64,000 nucleotides of DNA from Brachybacterium fresconis (GTDB lineage: Bacteria > Actinomycetota > Actinomycetes > Actinomycetales > Dermabacteraceae), in assembly GCF_017876515.1 (NCBI RefSeq), contig NZ_JAGIOC010000001.1, positions 2,480,001-2,544,000 of the forward strand, in the 5' to 3' direction. Under the pieces are notes generated by a model, which did no database searches, was not told where the DNA came from, and worked only from the letters and a program-made list of their open reading frames with translations. Below are positions 57,811 through 64,000 of the stretch, one piece after another; the first letter of the stretch is position 1, and each line of letters starts with the position of its first letter. The translations under genes and the position numbers were made by a program.

Positions 57811-58494
57811 TCAGCGCGGATCTTCCGTCGGCCGGACGGCGTCGAGCCATCTCGCCAGCAGCACCACCAGCACCGGCGCCAGCAGTGCAGAGACCAGCAC
57901 GTCCGTGGGGTGATGCAGGCCGAGCGCCACGCGCGACCACGCGGTCGCCGCGACCATCACCGCGGCGAGCGCGCCGCCGAGCCGTCGGCCCCACCCGGCC
58001 GGAAGGGCGAGCAGGATCGCCAGGCAGAGCGCTGCGGCGACCGTGGTGTGCCCGCTGGGGAAGCTGAAGGTCTCCGGCAGCGGCACGAGCCGGTCACCCA
58101 GCAGCTCCACCTCGGGGCGGGGACGGCGGACGATGACCTTCAGGACCCCGGTCGCCGCCCAGGGCACGAGGATCAGGATCCCCGTGCGCGCTCCCTCCCG
58201 GGGGCTGCGCCGTGCGAGCGCGACGACCAGCACGACCGCGACGGTCAGGGGCGCCGCGACCAGCGGATCGAAGATCGCGTCGAGGCCGAGCGCGAGCGTC
58301 CGCTCCGGCATGGTGAGGGTCGTTCCGGCGGCCGCGACGAGGCGCTCGTCGAGCGCCCCCACGGCCGGCACGGCCCGGATCAGCCCTCCCAGCGCCGCGG
58401 CCAGCAGGATCGCCCCGAGCACGCCGAGGGCTGGCGGGGCTGCGCGGCGGAGCGCGCGGCCGCGCCCCTCGGGGTCGGCCGACGGGATGGTCAC
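57811..58494 (-). CDS. PAP2-family membrane phosphatase
   Basis: 227 residues from GTG 58494, chosen because GACACT ends 6 nt before it; GTG 58509 would start inside the promoter. Six membrane segments. Phosphatase motifs: KVIVRRPRP, FPSGHT and SRVALGLHHPTD, the last with the nucleophile His. It removes phosphate from undecaprenyl-PP or phosphatidate-type lipids. Confidence 0.88.
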   Translation of the reverse strand: MTIPSADPEGRGRALRRAAPPALGVLGAILLAAALGGLIRAVPAVGALDERLVAAAGTTLTMPERTLALGLDAIFDPLVAAPLTVAVVLVVALARRSPREGARTGILILVPWAATGVLKVIVRRPRPEVELLGDRLVPLPETFSFPSGHTTVAAALCLAILLALPAGWGRRLGGALAAVMVAATAWSRVALGLHHPTDVLVSALLAPVLVVLLARWLDAVRPTEDPR

Positions 58495-58500
58495 GACTCC

Positions 58501-58506
58501 AGTGTC
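58501..58506 (-). promoter_or_regulatory. -10-like GACACT, leaderless promoter of PAP2 gene
   Basis: GACACT on the minus strand ends 6 nt before GTG 58494. Confidence 0.4.
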
Positions 58507-58558
58507 CACCGCACCGGACGCAGCAGGCTGTTCAGCCCGGGCCCGCGGACGGAGGGGA

Positions 58559-58975
58559 TCAGCCCTTGGTGGACTTCCTGCCCTGGGCGAGGATGAGGGC
58601 GGCGCCGATGGCGAGCAGCCAGCTGTCCTTGGCCAGGGCGGTGCCGGCCTGGCTGGGGCGCACGCCGTCGGACTCGGTCATCTCCGGGGTGCGCAGGTAC
58701 ATCGCCATCATCGCCCCCGAGAAGGCCGCCAGGCCCGCGCCCGCCATCTTGGTGGGCACGAAGGGCAGCAGCAGCGAGGCGCCGACGGCGATCTCGCCGT
58801 AGCTGAGGAACTTCCCGAACTGCTCGGGGGTCATCTTCCCCAGCGGCGGGACGCCCTGGGCGGCCATGCCCTGCAGGCCCTCGGCCATCTCGGCGGGCAG
58901 GTTCAGCTTGCCGATGCCGGAATTGAGGATGAAGGCGCCGGGGACGGCGCGGAGGACGGCGGTGCTGAGGCTCAT
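58559..58975 (-). CDS. DoxX-family membrane protein
   Basis: 138 residues, four membrane segments. PGAFILNSGIGKLNLPAE at the start, EIAVGASLLLPFVPTKMAG and AFSGAMMAMYLRTPEM are DoxX-like. DoxX proteins are linked to redox balance and oxidative stress in mycobacteria. AGGAG before ATG. It has a strong promoter with an A/T-rich leader. Confidence 0.8.
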   Translation of the reverse strand: MSLSTAVLRAVPGAFILNSGIGKLNLPAEMAEGLQGMAAQGVPPLGKMTPEQFGKFLSYGEIAVGASLLLPFVPTKMAGAGLAAFSGAMMAMYLRTPEMTESDGVRPSQAGTALAKDSWLLAIGAALILAQGRKSTKG

Positions 58976-59008
58976 GGGGGCTCCTGTCTCGAACTGTTTT
59001 CTCTTTCA

Positions 59009-59037
59009 ACTATAGAGTCGTCGCGCTCTGCTGTCGA
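59009..59037 (-). promoter_or_regulatory. Promoter TCGACA-N17-TATAGT of the DoxX gene
   Basis: -35 TCGACA (59037-59032), 17-nt spacer, -10 TATAGT (59014-59009) on the minus strand. The A/T-rich leader that follows (AACTGTTTTCTCTTTCAAC on the plus strand) may hold a regulator site. Confidence 0.65.
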
Positions 59038-59090
59038 GCCCGCACGACGATCCGGTGAGGATGCCCCCTCGCCCGGCGGGCAGAGCGCGG

Positions 59091-59096
59091 GATACT
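59091..59096 (+). promoter_or_regulatory. -10 element GATACT
   Basis: GATACT ends 6 nt before ATG 59103 of the micro-ORF. Confidence 0.5.
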
Positions 59097-59102
59097 GAGG
59101 CG

Positions 59103-59150
59103 ATGGCCACCCCCGCCCTCCCGCCGCACCCGCGGCCCGAGCATCGATGA
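59103..59150 (+). CDS. Leaderless micro-ORF (15 codons) coupled to the EamA transporter
   Basis: ATG 59103 stands 6 nt after GATACT. The peptide is MATPALPPHPRPEHR, rich in proline and with one Pro-Pro pair, and stops at TGA 59148-59150, overlapping ATG 59147 of the transporter. The main start lacks a Shine-Dalgarno. Proline stretches slow ribosomes, so it could also sense translation state. Confidence 0.55.
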   Translation: MATPALPPHPRPEHR

Positions 59151-60010
59151 GCACTCTCGCCCTGACCCTGGTCCTCGTGGCGGCGCTCTGCCACGCGGTG
59201 TGGAACCTCGCCGCGAAGCGGGTGACCAGCGGTGGCTACGCCTTCGTGTGGTGCTACGACGTGGGATCGGTGGTGCTGTGGGCGCCGCTGGCGCTGATCA
59301 CCCTGGCGCGGGCCGACGTCGGGTTCTCGCCCGCCGTCGTCCTCGCTCCGCTGGTCTCGGGACTGATCCACGTCGCCTACCAGCTGACGCTGCAGACCGG
59401 CTACGCCCGCGCCGACCTCGGCGTGGTCTATCCCGTCGCGCGGGGCGTCGGCCCCGTGCTGTCCATGGCGATCGCGATCCTCGTGCTCGGCGAGCGGCCG
59501 GGATGGGTCGCCGCCGTCGGCGCGCTGGTGGTCATCGGCGGGATCGTGGTGGTGGCGACGGGGAGGTCGGTCGCGGGGCGCCACGGGATCCGCGCCGGGG
59601 TCCTCTGGGGCACGGCGACCGGAGCGGCGATCGCCGCGTACACGCTGTGGGACAGCTACTCGGTGACGACGCTGGGACTGCCGCCGGTGAGCTACTTCGT
59701 GACCACCTGCCTGTGGCAGGTGCTGCTCATGACGCCCACCCTGCTGCGGCGCCACCGCGAGGACGTCGTGCCCGTCGTCCGCACCCACTGGCGCGAGGTC
59801 CTGCTGGTCGCGGCGCTGTCACCCCTGGCCTATGTGCTGGTCCTGGAGGCCATGCGCACGGCGCCGGTCTCCCTGGTCGCGCCCGCCCGGGAGTCGAGCA
59901 TCGTGGTCGGCTCCCTGCTGGCCTGGTGGTTGTTCAAGGAGCCGGATCCGCTGAGACGGATGCTGGGGGCGGCGATCGTGCTCGGCGGGATCGTGCTCAT
60001 CGCGGTGTGA
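59147..60010 (+). CDS. EamA/DMT-family transporter
   Basis: 287 residues, ten membrane segments in two EamA halves: ALCHAVWNLAAKR at the start of the first, ARADLGVVYPVARGVGPVLS and LGERPGW at its end; ALSPLAYVLVLEAMRTAPVSLVAPAREST-like region and the final WWLFKEPDPLRRMLGAAIVLGG in the second. Exporter or importer of small metabolites, substrate unknown. Start set by ATGA overlap with the micro-ORF. Confidence 0.88.
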   Translation: MSTLALTLVLVAALCHAVWNLAAKRVTSGGYAFVWCYDVGSVVLWAPLALITLARADVGFSPAVVLAPLVSGLIHVAYQLTLQTGYARADLGVVYPVARGVGPVLSMAIAILVLGERPGWVAAVGALVVIGGIVVVATGRSVAGRHGIRAGVLWGTATGAAIAAYTLWDSYSVTTLGLPPVSYFVTTCLWQVLLMTPTLLRRHREDVVPVVRTHWREVLLVAALSPLAYVLVLEAMRTAPVSLVAPARESSIVVGSLLAWWLFKEPDPLRRMLGAAIVLGGIVLIAV

Positions 60011-60036
60011 TCGTCCGGGTCGCCGGATCCCCGCCG

Positions 60037-60060
60037 CCGCGAAGGAACTCTTCTCCGCGG
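60037..60060 (+). terminator. Hairpin after the EamA gene
   Basis: CCGCGAAGGA and TTCTCCGCGG pair over ten positions with one mismatch and one wobble around ACTC. It is followed by the palindrome GAGGAGCGCTCCTC (60072-60085) that overlaps the stop of the convergent 2TM gene. Confidence 0.45.
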
Positions 60061-60083
60061 TCGTCGACCCGGAGGAGCGCTCC

Positions 60084-60392
60084 TCAGCGCGCGCCGCGCA
60101 GGCGGTCCATCTCCTGGCGGACGCGGTCCTCGCTCTCGCCCGGGCCGAACAGCCCCCACGCCTGCCAGAACAGGCCGAGCCCCCAGAAGACCACGACGAA
60201 CACCGGCCACGGGAACCCGAAGCCGTCGCGTGCCCAGACCCAGATCAGCAGGGCGTTGATCAGCACGTAGATGACGACCTGGCCCGCGAAGCCGCGTCGC
60301 GCCCGCAGGTTCTTCACGGCTCTGTGGCGCAGCTCCGTCTCGTCGTCGCGGCCCGTCGAGGGGACGTCGGTGCTCTCGGACGGCGTTTCCAT
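60084..60392 (-). CDS. 2TM domain protein
   Basis: 102 residues from ATG 60392, set by AGGAGG 7 nt before it. RHRAVKNLRARRGFAGQVVIYVLINALLIWVW and FPWPVFVVVFWGLGLFWQAW form the two membrane helices of the 2TM family (named in parts here), flanked by charged ends. Often attached to histidine kinases or LytTR regulators; alone here. TAATGT on the minus strand (60451-60446) may be its -10. Confidence 0.75.
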   Translation of the reverse strand: METPSESTDVPSTGRDDETELRHRAVKNLRARRGFAGQVVIYVLINALLIWVWARDGFGFPWPVFVVVFWGLGLFWQAWGLFGPGESEDRVRQEMDRLRGAR

Positions 60393-60593
60393 CACGCGGC
60401 CTCCTGGTCGCCGGGGAGCCGCCGGTTCGGCCCCTGGTGAGAAGAACATTAGGCGGGTGGGCATCGCCTCGCCCATGACGGCTGTCATCGATCCGGCGGG
60501 GCCGCGTCACGGGCCCGCCTCAGGGATCCTCCGTCGGCGGCTCCGCGCACCGACCCCGCCGTTCCGGGGCGACCCGACCCACCGGCCGTCCGC

Positions 60594-61421
60594 TCACACC
60601 CGCACGAGGAGCTCGCCGTGCAGCACGCTGAACCATCCGTCAGGGTCCTCGGCCCAGGCGCGGAGGCTCGCGGCGATCGCCTCCCGCTCGGCGGCGCCGG
60701 CCCACCCTTCGCTCCCCAGCTGATCAGCGAACGGGCCGGCGGTGAGCCTCCCGGCGAGGGTCTCCGCCCAGGCGGTGCGCGATGCCGGGGTCGCGTGCAG
60801 CCAGGTCGAGGACCCAGGGGTCACGTCCTCCAGCCCGGCCTCGTGCGCCCAGGCGAGCAGGCGTCGCCCGGCGTCCGGAGTCCCGCCGTTGGCGCGGGCG
60901 GCCCGCAGGTACAGGGTGAGCCAGCGATCGATCGCGGGCACCTCGGGGTACCACCGGAAGCCCTCGTAGTCGCTGTCCCGCAGGGCGATGATTCCGCCGG
61001 GCCGGGTGACGCGGCGGGCCTCCGCGATCGCGGTCACCGGGTCCGGGAGGTGCTGGAGCACCTGGTGGGCGTGGACGACGTCGACGCTGTCGTCAGCGAG
61101 CGGGAGCGCCTGCGCATCGCCGACCAGCACCTGGACGGCGCCGAGCCCCTGGCGCGCGAGCTCGGCCCGGGTGATCTCCGCCGACTCCTCGGAGACCTCC
61201 AGCGCGGTGACATCCCGGGGGCCGACGATCCGGGCGAGATCCGCCGTGATGGTGCCGGCACCGCTGCCGACGTCCAGCAGCTGCTGCCCGGGCCGCAGGT
61301 GGGGCAGCAGCTGGGCGGCGGAGTTCTGCGCGGTGCGGGCGCGATGGCTGTCCAGCACGGCGGTGCCGTACCCGTGGGTGTAGGCGGGGGTGCGGGCGGA
61401 AGCGTCTGCAGAATCTCGCAT
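60594..61421 (-). CDS. SAM-dependent methyltransferase
   Basis: 275 residues. Class I Rossmann fold: motif I LLDVGSGAGTITADLA, acidic loop ALEVSEESAE, GDAQALPLADDSVDVVHA, HLPDPVTAIAEARRVTRPGG. Similar to UbiE-like small-molecule methyltransferases; substrate unknown. TAGCGT ends 6 nt before ATG 61421 (leaderless). Confidence 0.85.
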   Translation of the reverse strand: MRDSADASARTPAYTHGYGTAVLDSHRARTAQNSAAQLLPHLRPGQQLLDVGSGAGTITADLARIVGPRDVTALEVSEESAEITRAELARQGLGAVQVLVGDAQALPLADDSVDVVHAHQVLQHLPDPVTAIAEARRVTRPGGIIALRDSDYEGFRWYPEVPAIDRWLTLYLRAARANGGTPDAGRRLLAWAHEAGLEDVTPGSSTWLHATPASRTAWAETLAGRLTAGPFADQLGSEGWAGAAEREAIAASLRAWAEDPDGWFSVLHGELLVRV

Positions 61422-61427
61422 GGGCCG

Positions 61428-61433
61428 ACGCTA
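61428..61433 (-). promoter_or_regulatory. -10 element TAGCGT, leaderless promoter
   Basis: TAGCGT on the minus strand ends 6 nt before ATG 61421. Confidence 0.5.
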
Positions 61434-61534
61434 TGCGGCGTCGACCCGTCGGACCAGGTGCGACCGCCCCGTGGTCGGGGCCGACGCCATCGCGGCGGCG
61501 GCCGGATGGTCGATGGCGCCCGGCGCCGCGAGGT

Positions 61535-62647
61535 TCACTCCCCGAGGGATCCGTCCTCGACGTCGGCGCCCATCCGTCCGTCCGTCGCCCGGCGCCGGCG
61601 GGCCGCCCGCCGATCCCAGAGCGCGGCGATGATCACCACCGCGATGCCCACGACGGCGCCGATCACGGTCTCCAGCACCCGGGCCTGCAGCATCGTCCCG
61701 ATCGGCTGCGGATGCGCGAGCTGGACCATGAGCAGGGCCATCGGGGTGATGAACAGCAGCGCGAAGGAGTAGTTGCGCATCACGTACATCTCGGCGAGGA
61801 ACTGCAGGACCACGACCCACACCACCAGCTGCCACGGCTCGGCGGGGAAGGACAGCAGGAAGGCGGTGGTGATGATGCCGAGGGTGGTGCCGATGATGCG
61901 ATGCAGCCCGCGCTCGACCTGCAGGGTGCGTCCCGGCGCCGACAGCGGCGCGATCGCCGCGATCTGCGCCCAGTAGGGGAAGGGCATCCCGGAGGCGAGG
62001 CCCAGCATCCCGGCGACGGCCGCGGCGAGCGCGAAGCGGCCGAACTCGGCGCCCAGCTGCGCTCGGGACCAGGTCTCCGTGGCGGGCCGGACGTCGGCCC
62101 CGGGATGACGCTCCCCCGCCCAGTGGCCGAGCAGTCCGAGCCCCACGCACAGGGACGCGCAGGCGCCCGCGATGAGGAACGCGGCCCAGATCGGGGCGGC
62201 GGGCGGCGCGGAGGCGATGGCGGCGACCGCGAACAGGGGGAAGATCGCGCCGCCCGGCTTCAGGCCGAGCTTCAGCACCAGAGCCGCGGCCAGTCCTGCC
62301 ACGACGGATCCCACCACCAGGGCGGTCCAGGACCCCGCCGTGGTGCCCATCGACTCCCCGAGCTGCGCGAGGGTGGCGCCGATGGTGACGCAGACGGTCA
62401 GCAGCGCACCGGCCATCGACTGGCGCCGGAAGCGCATCCGCGTGGGCTCGTACTTGGAGTAGATCCCGGTGAAGGCCCCGAAGCCGACGTACATCGCCCA
62501 GTCGACGTGCCCTGTCACCAGGAGCACGGACAGCGGGATCGCGAGTCCGAGGGCGATGCGGAAGGCCGGGATGTGGTCCACGCGGCTCGGCCCGAGGCTG
62601 ATCAGGCGCTTCGTCGAGGCCTGGATCCGGGTGGACGCTGCGGGCAC
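61535..62647 (-). CDS. FUSC-family (aromatic acid exporter-like) membrane protein
   Basis: 370 residues from GTG 62647, set by GGAAGGAG before it. About ten membrane segments in two halves: FRIALGLAIPLSVLLVTGH, MYVGFGAFTGIYSKYEPTRM, and the repeat half with SGMPFPYWAQIAAIAPLSAPGRT and RGLHRIIGTTLGII. FUSC proteins export aromatic acids or fusaric acid. Divergent from the NCS1 permease. Confidence 0.8.
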   Translation of the reverse strand: MPAASTRIQASTKRLISLGPSRVDHIPAFRIALGLAIPLSVLLVTGHVDWAMYVGFGAFTGIYSKYEPTRMRFRRQSMAGALLTVCVTIGATLAQLGESMGTTAGSWTALVVGSVVAGLAAALVLKLGLKPGGAIFPLFAVAAIASAPPAAPIWAAFLIAGACASLCVGLGLLGHWAGERHPGADVRPATETWSRAQLGAEFGRFALAAAVAGMLGLASGMPFPYWAQIAAIAPLSAPGRTLQVERGLHRIIGTTLGIITTAFLLSFPAEPWQLVVWVVVLQFLAEMYVMRNYSFALLFITPMALLMVQLAHPQPIGTMLQARVLETVIGAVVGIAVVIIAALWDRRAARRRRATDGRMGADVEDGSLGE

Positions 62648-62784
62648 GGGTCTCCTTCCGGGCAGCCCGCGCGGACCGAGCCGCGGACCGTCCCTGCACT
62701 GGTGGCGGTGGTCGACGGGGACGGCGCACTGCGCGCTGCGGCCACCCGGCGCCCGACGGGCGAAGATGTGACCGAGGCATCCTC

Positions 62785-62814
62785 GGGGGCAGCGTGCACG
62801 GAGCACGCGCCCCC
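62785..62814. other. Strong hairpin in the FUSC/NCS1 divergent region
   Basis: GGGGGC-A-GCGTGC-ACGGA-GCACGC-GCCCCC: a 12-bp stem with one bulged A and a 5-nt loop. It is 138 nt before the FUSC start and 115 nt before the NCS1 start. It could be an attenuator or an operator; no U-tract. Confidence 0.6.
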
Positions 62815-62928
62815 TCCACCATAGGCCGACGAGCCGCGCCGGTCACGCCGCCCGTGGGACACTGCACGTCACATCCCTGCCCCACCCCGTCGTCCGGCCG
62901 CGGCCGGCCCTCCTCCTCCGGAGTCGAC

Positions 62929-64000
62929 ATGACCTCCCCCGATCCCACCCGCTCCCCCGCCCCGGACGCTCCCGTCGGCGGCGCCGGCGTCATCGAGACC
63001 ACCGGCATCGAGATCATCGCCGAGTCCGAGCGGACCGCACGCCCGCGCGACCTGGTCTGGCCCTGGTTCGCCGCGAACGTCTCCGTGTTCGGGATGAGCT
63101 ATGGCTCCTACCTGCTGGGCTTCGGGATCAGCTTCGTCCAGGCCACGGTCGTCGCGATCCTCGGCATCATCATCAGCTTCCTGCTGTGCGGTCTGGTGGC
63201 GATCGCCGGCAAGCGCGGCAGCGCCCCGACCATGGTGCTCTCGCGCGCCGCCTTCGGGGTGCACGGGCAGAAGGTGCCGGGGATCGTCTCCTGGCTGACC
63301 TCGATCGGCTGGGAGACGTCGCTGGCGATCTCTGCGGTGCTGGCCACCGCCACCGTGTTCGACGTGCTGGGCGTGGGGTCCGGACAGACGGTCACCGTGA
63401 TCGCCGCGATCCTCATCGCCGCGCTGATCGTCACCGCGAGCGTGCTCGGCTATCACACGATCATGCGCCTGCAGTCGATCCTGACCTGGGCGACCGGCGC
63501 GATGACGATCCTGTTCATGATCCTCACGATCCCCCACATCGACTGGGCGGCCGTGGCCTCGATGCCCAGCGGACCGCCGCAGGCGATGATCGGGGCGCTG
63601 GTGATGGTGATGACCGGCTTCGGCCTGGGGTGGATCAACATCGCGGCGGACTGGTCGCGCTACCAGAAGCGCTCCGCCTCCGACGCGTCGATCGTCGCCT
63701 GGAACACCGTCGGCGGAGCGGCCGCCCCCGTGGTCCTGGTGATCGTCGGGCTGCTGCTGGCCGGCTCCGATCCGGAGCTGGCGAGCGCCATCGAGGGCGA
63801 TCCGATCGGCGCCCTGATCTCGATCCTGCCGCTGTGGGCGCTGGTGCCCTTCTGGATCGTCGCGGTGCTGACCCTGGTCTCGGGCGCCGTGCTGGGCATC
63901 TACTCCTCGGGGCTGACCCTGATCAGCCTGGGGATCCGCATCCCGCGCCCCGCGGCCGCCGCGGTCGACGGGGTGATCCTGACCGTCGGCACCATCTGGG
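62929..64000 (+). CDS. NCS1-family cytosine/purine permease, truncated by window end
   Basis: The frame is open from ATG 62929 to the last base, about 357 residues. GGAG lies 5 nt before ATG. Marks: PRDLVWPWFAANVSVFGMSYG, GKRGSAPTMVLSRAAFG, GWETSLAI, IGALVMVMTGFGLGWINIAADWSRY-type segment and ten membrane stretches so far, as in CodB-like proton or sodium symporters. It probably imports cytosine, purines or allantoin/hydantoin. The 3' end is missing. Confidence 0.87.
   Translation, partial: MTSPDPTRSPAPDAPVGGAGVIETTGIEIIAESERTARPRDLVWPWFAANVSVFGMSYGSYLLGFGISFVQATVVAILGIIISFLLCGLVAIAGKRGSAPTMVLSRAAFGVHGQKVPGIVSWLTSIGWETSLAISAVLATATVFDVLGVGSGQTVTVIAAILIAALIVTASVLGYHTIMRLQSILTWATGAMTILFMILTIPHIDWAAVASMPSGPPQAMIGALVMVMTGFGLGWINIAADWSRYQKRSASDASIVAWNTVGGAAAPVVLVIVGLLLAGSDPELASAIEGDPIGALISILPLWALVPFWIVAVLTLVSGAVLGIYSSGLTLISLGIRIPRPAAAAVDGVILTVGTIW

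Noticed and set aside
1-64000. tRNA, rRNA, CRISPR, IS element or phage genes
   Set aside because: I looked for tRNA ends (GGTTCGAATCC-like), transposase motifs and spaced repeats; the only repeats are short tandem arrays of two to six units, not CRISPR-like.

Overview
The window reads as about 64 kb of chromosome from a high-GC Gram-positive actinobacterium. Genes are dense, GTG starts are common, many adjacent genes overlap by 4 nt (ATGA or GTGA), and many promoters place the start codon at the transcription start. Gene content (DUF222-HNH nuclease, Cds1-type PLP enzyme, fused MrpAB, DtxR/IdeR-type iron box, PhoX) fits Micrococcales, possibly a Brachybacterium-like Dermabacteraceae. That placement is inference from gene content. 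I saw no tRNA, rRNA, CRISPR array, insertion sequence or prophage.

Layout. 0-2.3 kb: end of an acetyltransferase, a cysteine desulfhydrase-like enzyme and a lipoprotein. 2.4-8.2 kb: fructan/sucrose use (GH32 enzyme, two permeases, binding protein, LacI repressor) with a promoter and two operators. 8.3-13.4 kb: a CDP-alcohol phosphatidyltransferase, then an acyl-CoA module (GCDH-like dehydrogenase and thiolase, divergent from the two subunits of a 3-oxoacid CoA-transferase). 13.4-17.7 kb: a five-gene operon joining a DUF4242 protein, an acyl-CoA dehydrogenase homologue and a complete SsuABC/NrtABC-type importer, behind a perfect palindrome. 17.8-25.9 kb: two acetyltransferases, a lipoprotein, a membrane protein with winged-helix regulator, PdxH, an AAA ATPase, a DsbA-like thiol protein, an SRPBCC protein, a GH25 lysozyme and a class I amidotransferase. 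26-36.8 kb: two serine beta-lactamase-fold hydrolases, an APH(6)-like kinase, the HNH nuclease, glutathione peroxidase, an S9 peptidase and PhzF. 36.8-44.7 kb: an MHS transporter and the Mrp Na+/H+ antiporter operon. 44.9-52.6 kb: PhoX, a universal stress protein, an APC permease, an LssY-domain membrane protein and a DHA2 exporter. 52.7-57.7 kb: an aldo/keto reductase and an iron-siderophore importer under an iron box. 57.8-64 kb: PAP2 phosphatase, DoxX protein, EamA transporter, 2TM protein, methyltransferase, FUSC-type exporter and a truncated NCS1 permease.

Two themes run across the window. First, nineteen transcription units carry a -10-like hexamer (mostly TANNNT) ending exactly 6 or 7 nt before ATG or GTG, the layout of leaderless mRNA; I used this to set several starts. 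Second, in three of these units (EamA, LssY and Mrp) the leaderless start codon opens a micro-ORF of 10-15 codons. Its stop overlaps, or lies 2 nt before, the start of a membrane-protein gene. This looks like a translational-coupling device and is the most interesting regulatory pattern here. The DUF4242/ACAD/ABC operon is the most interesting uncharacterised gene set.
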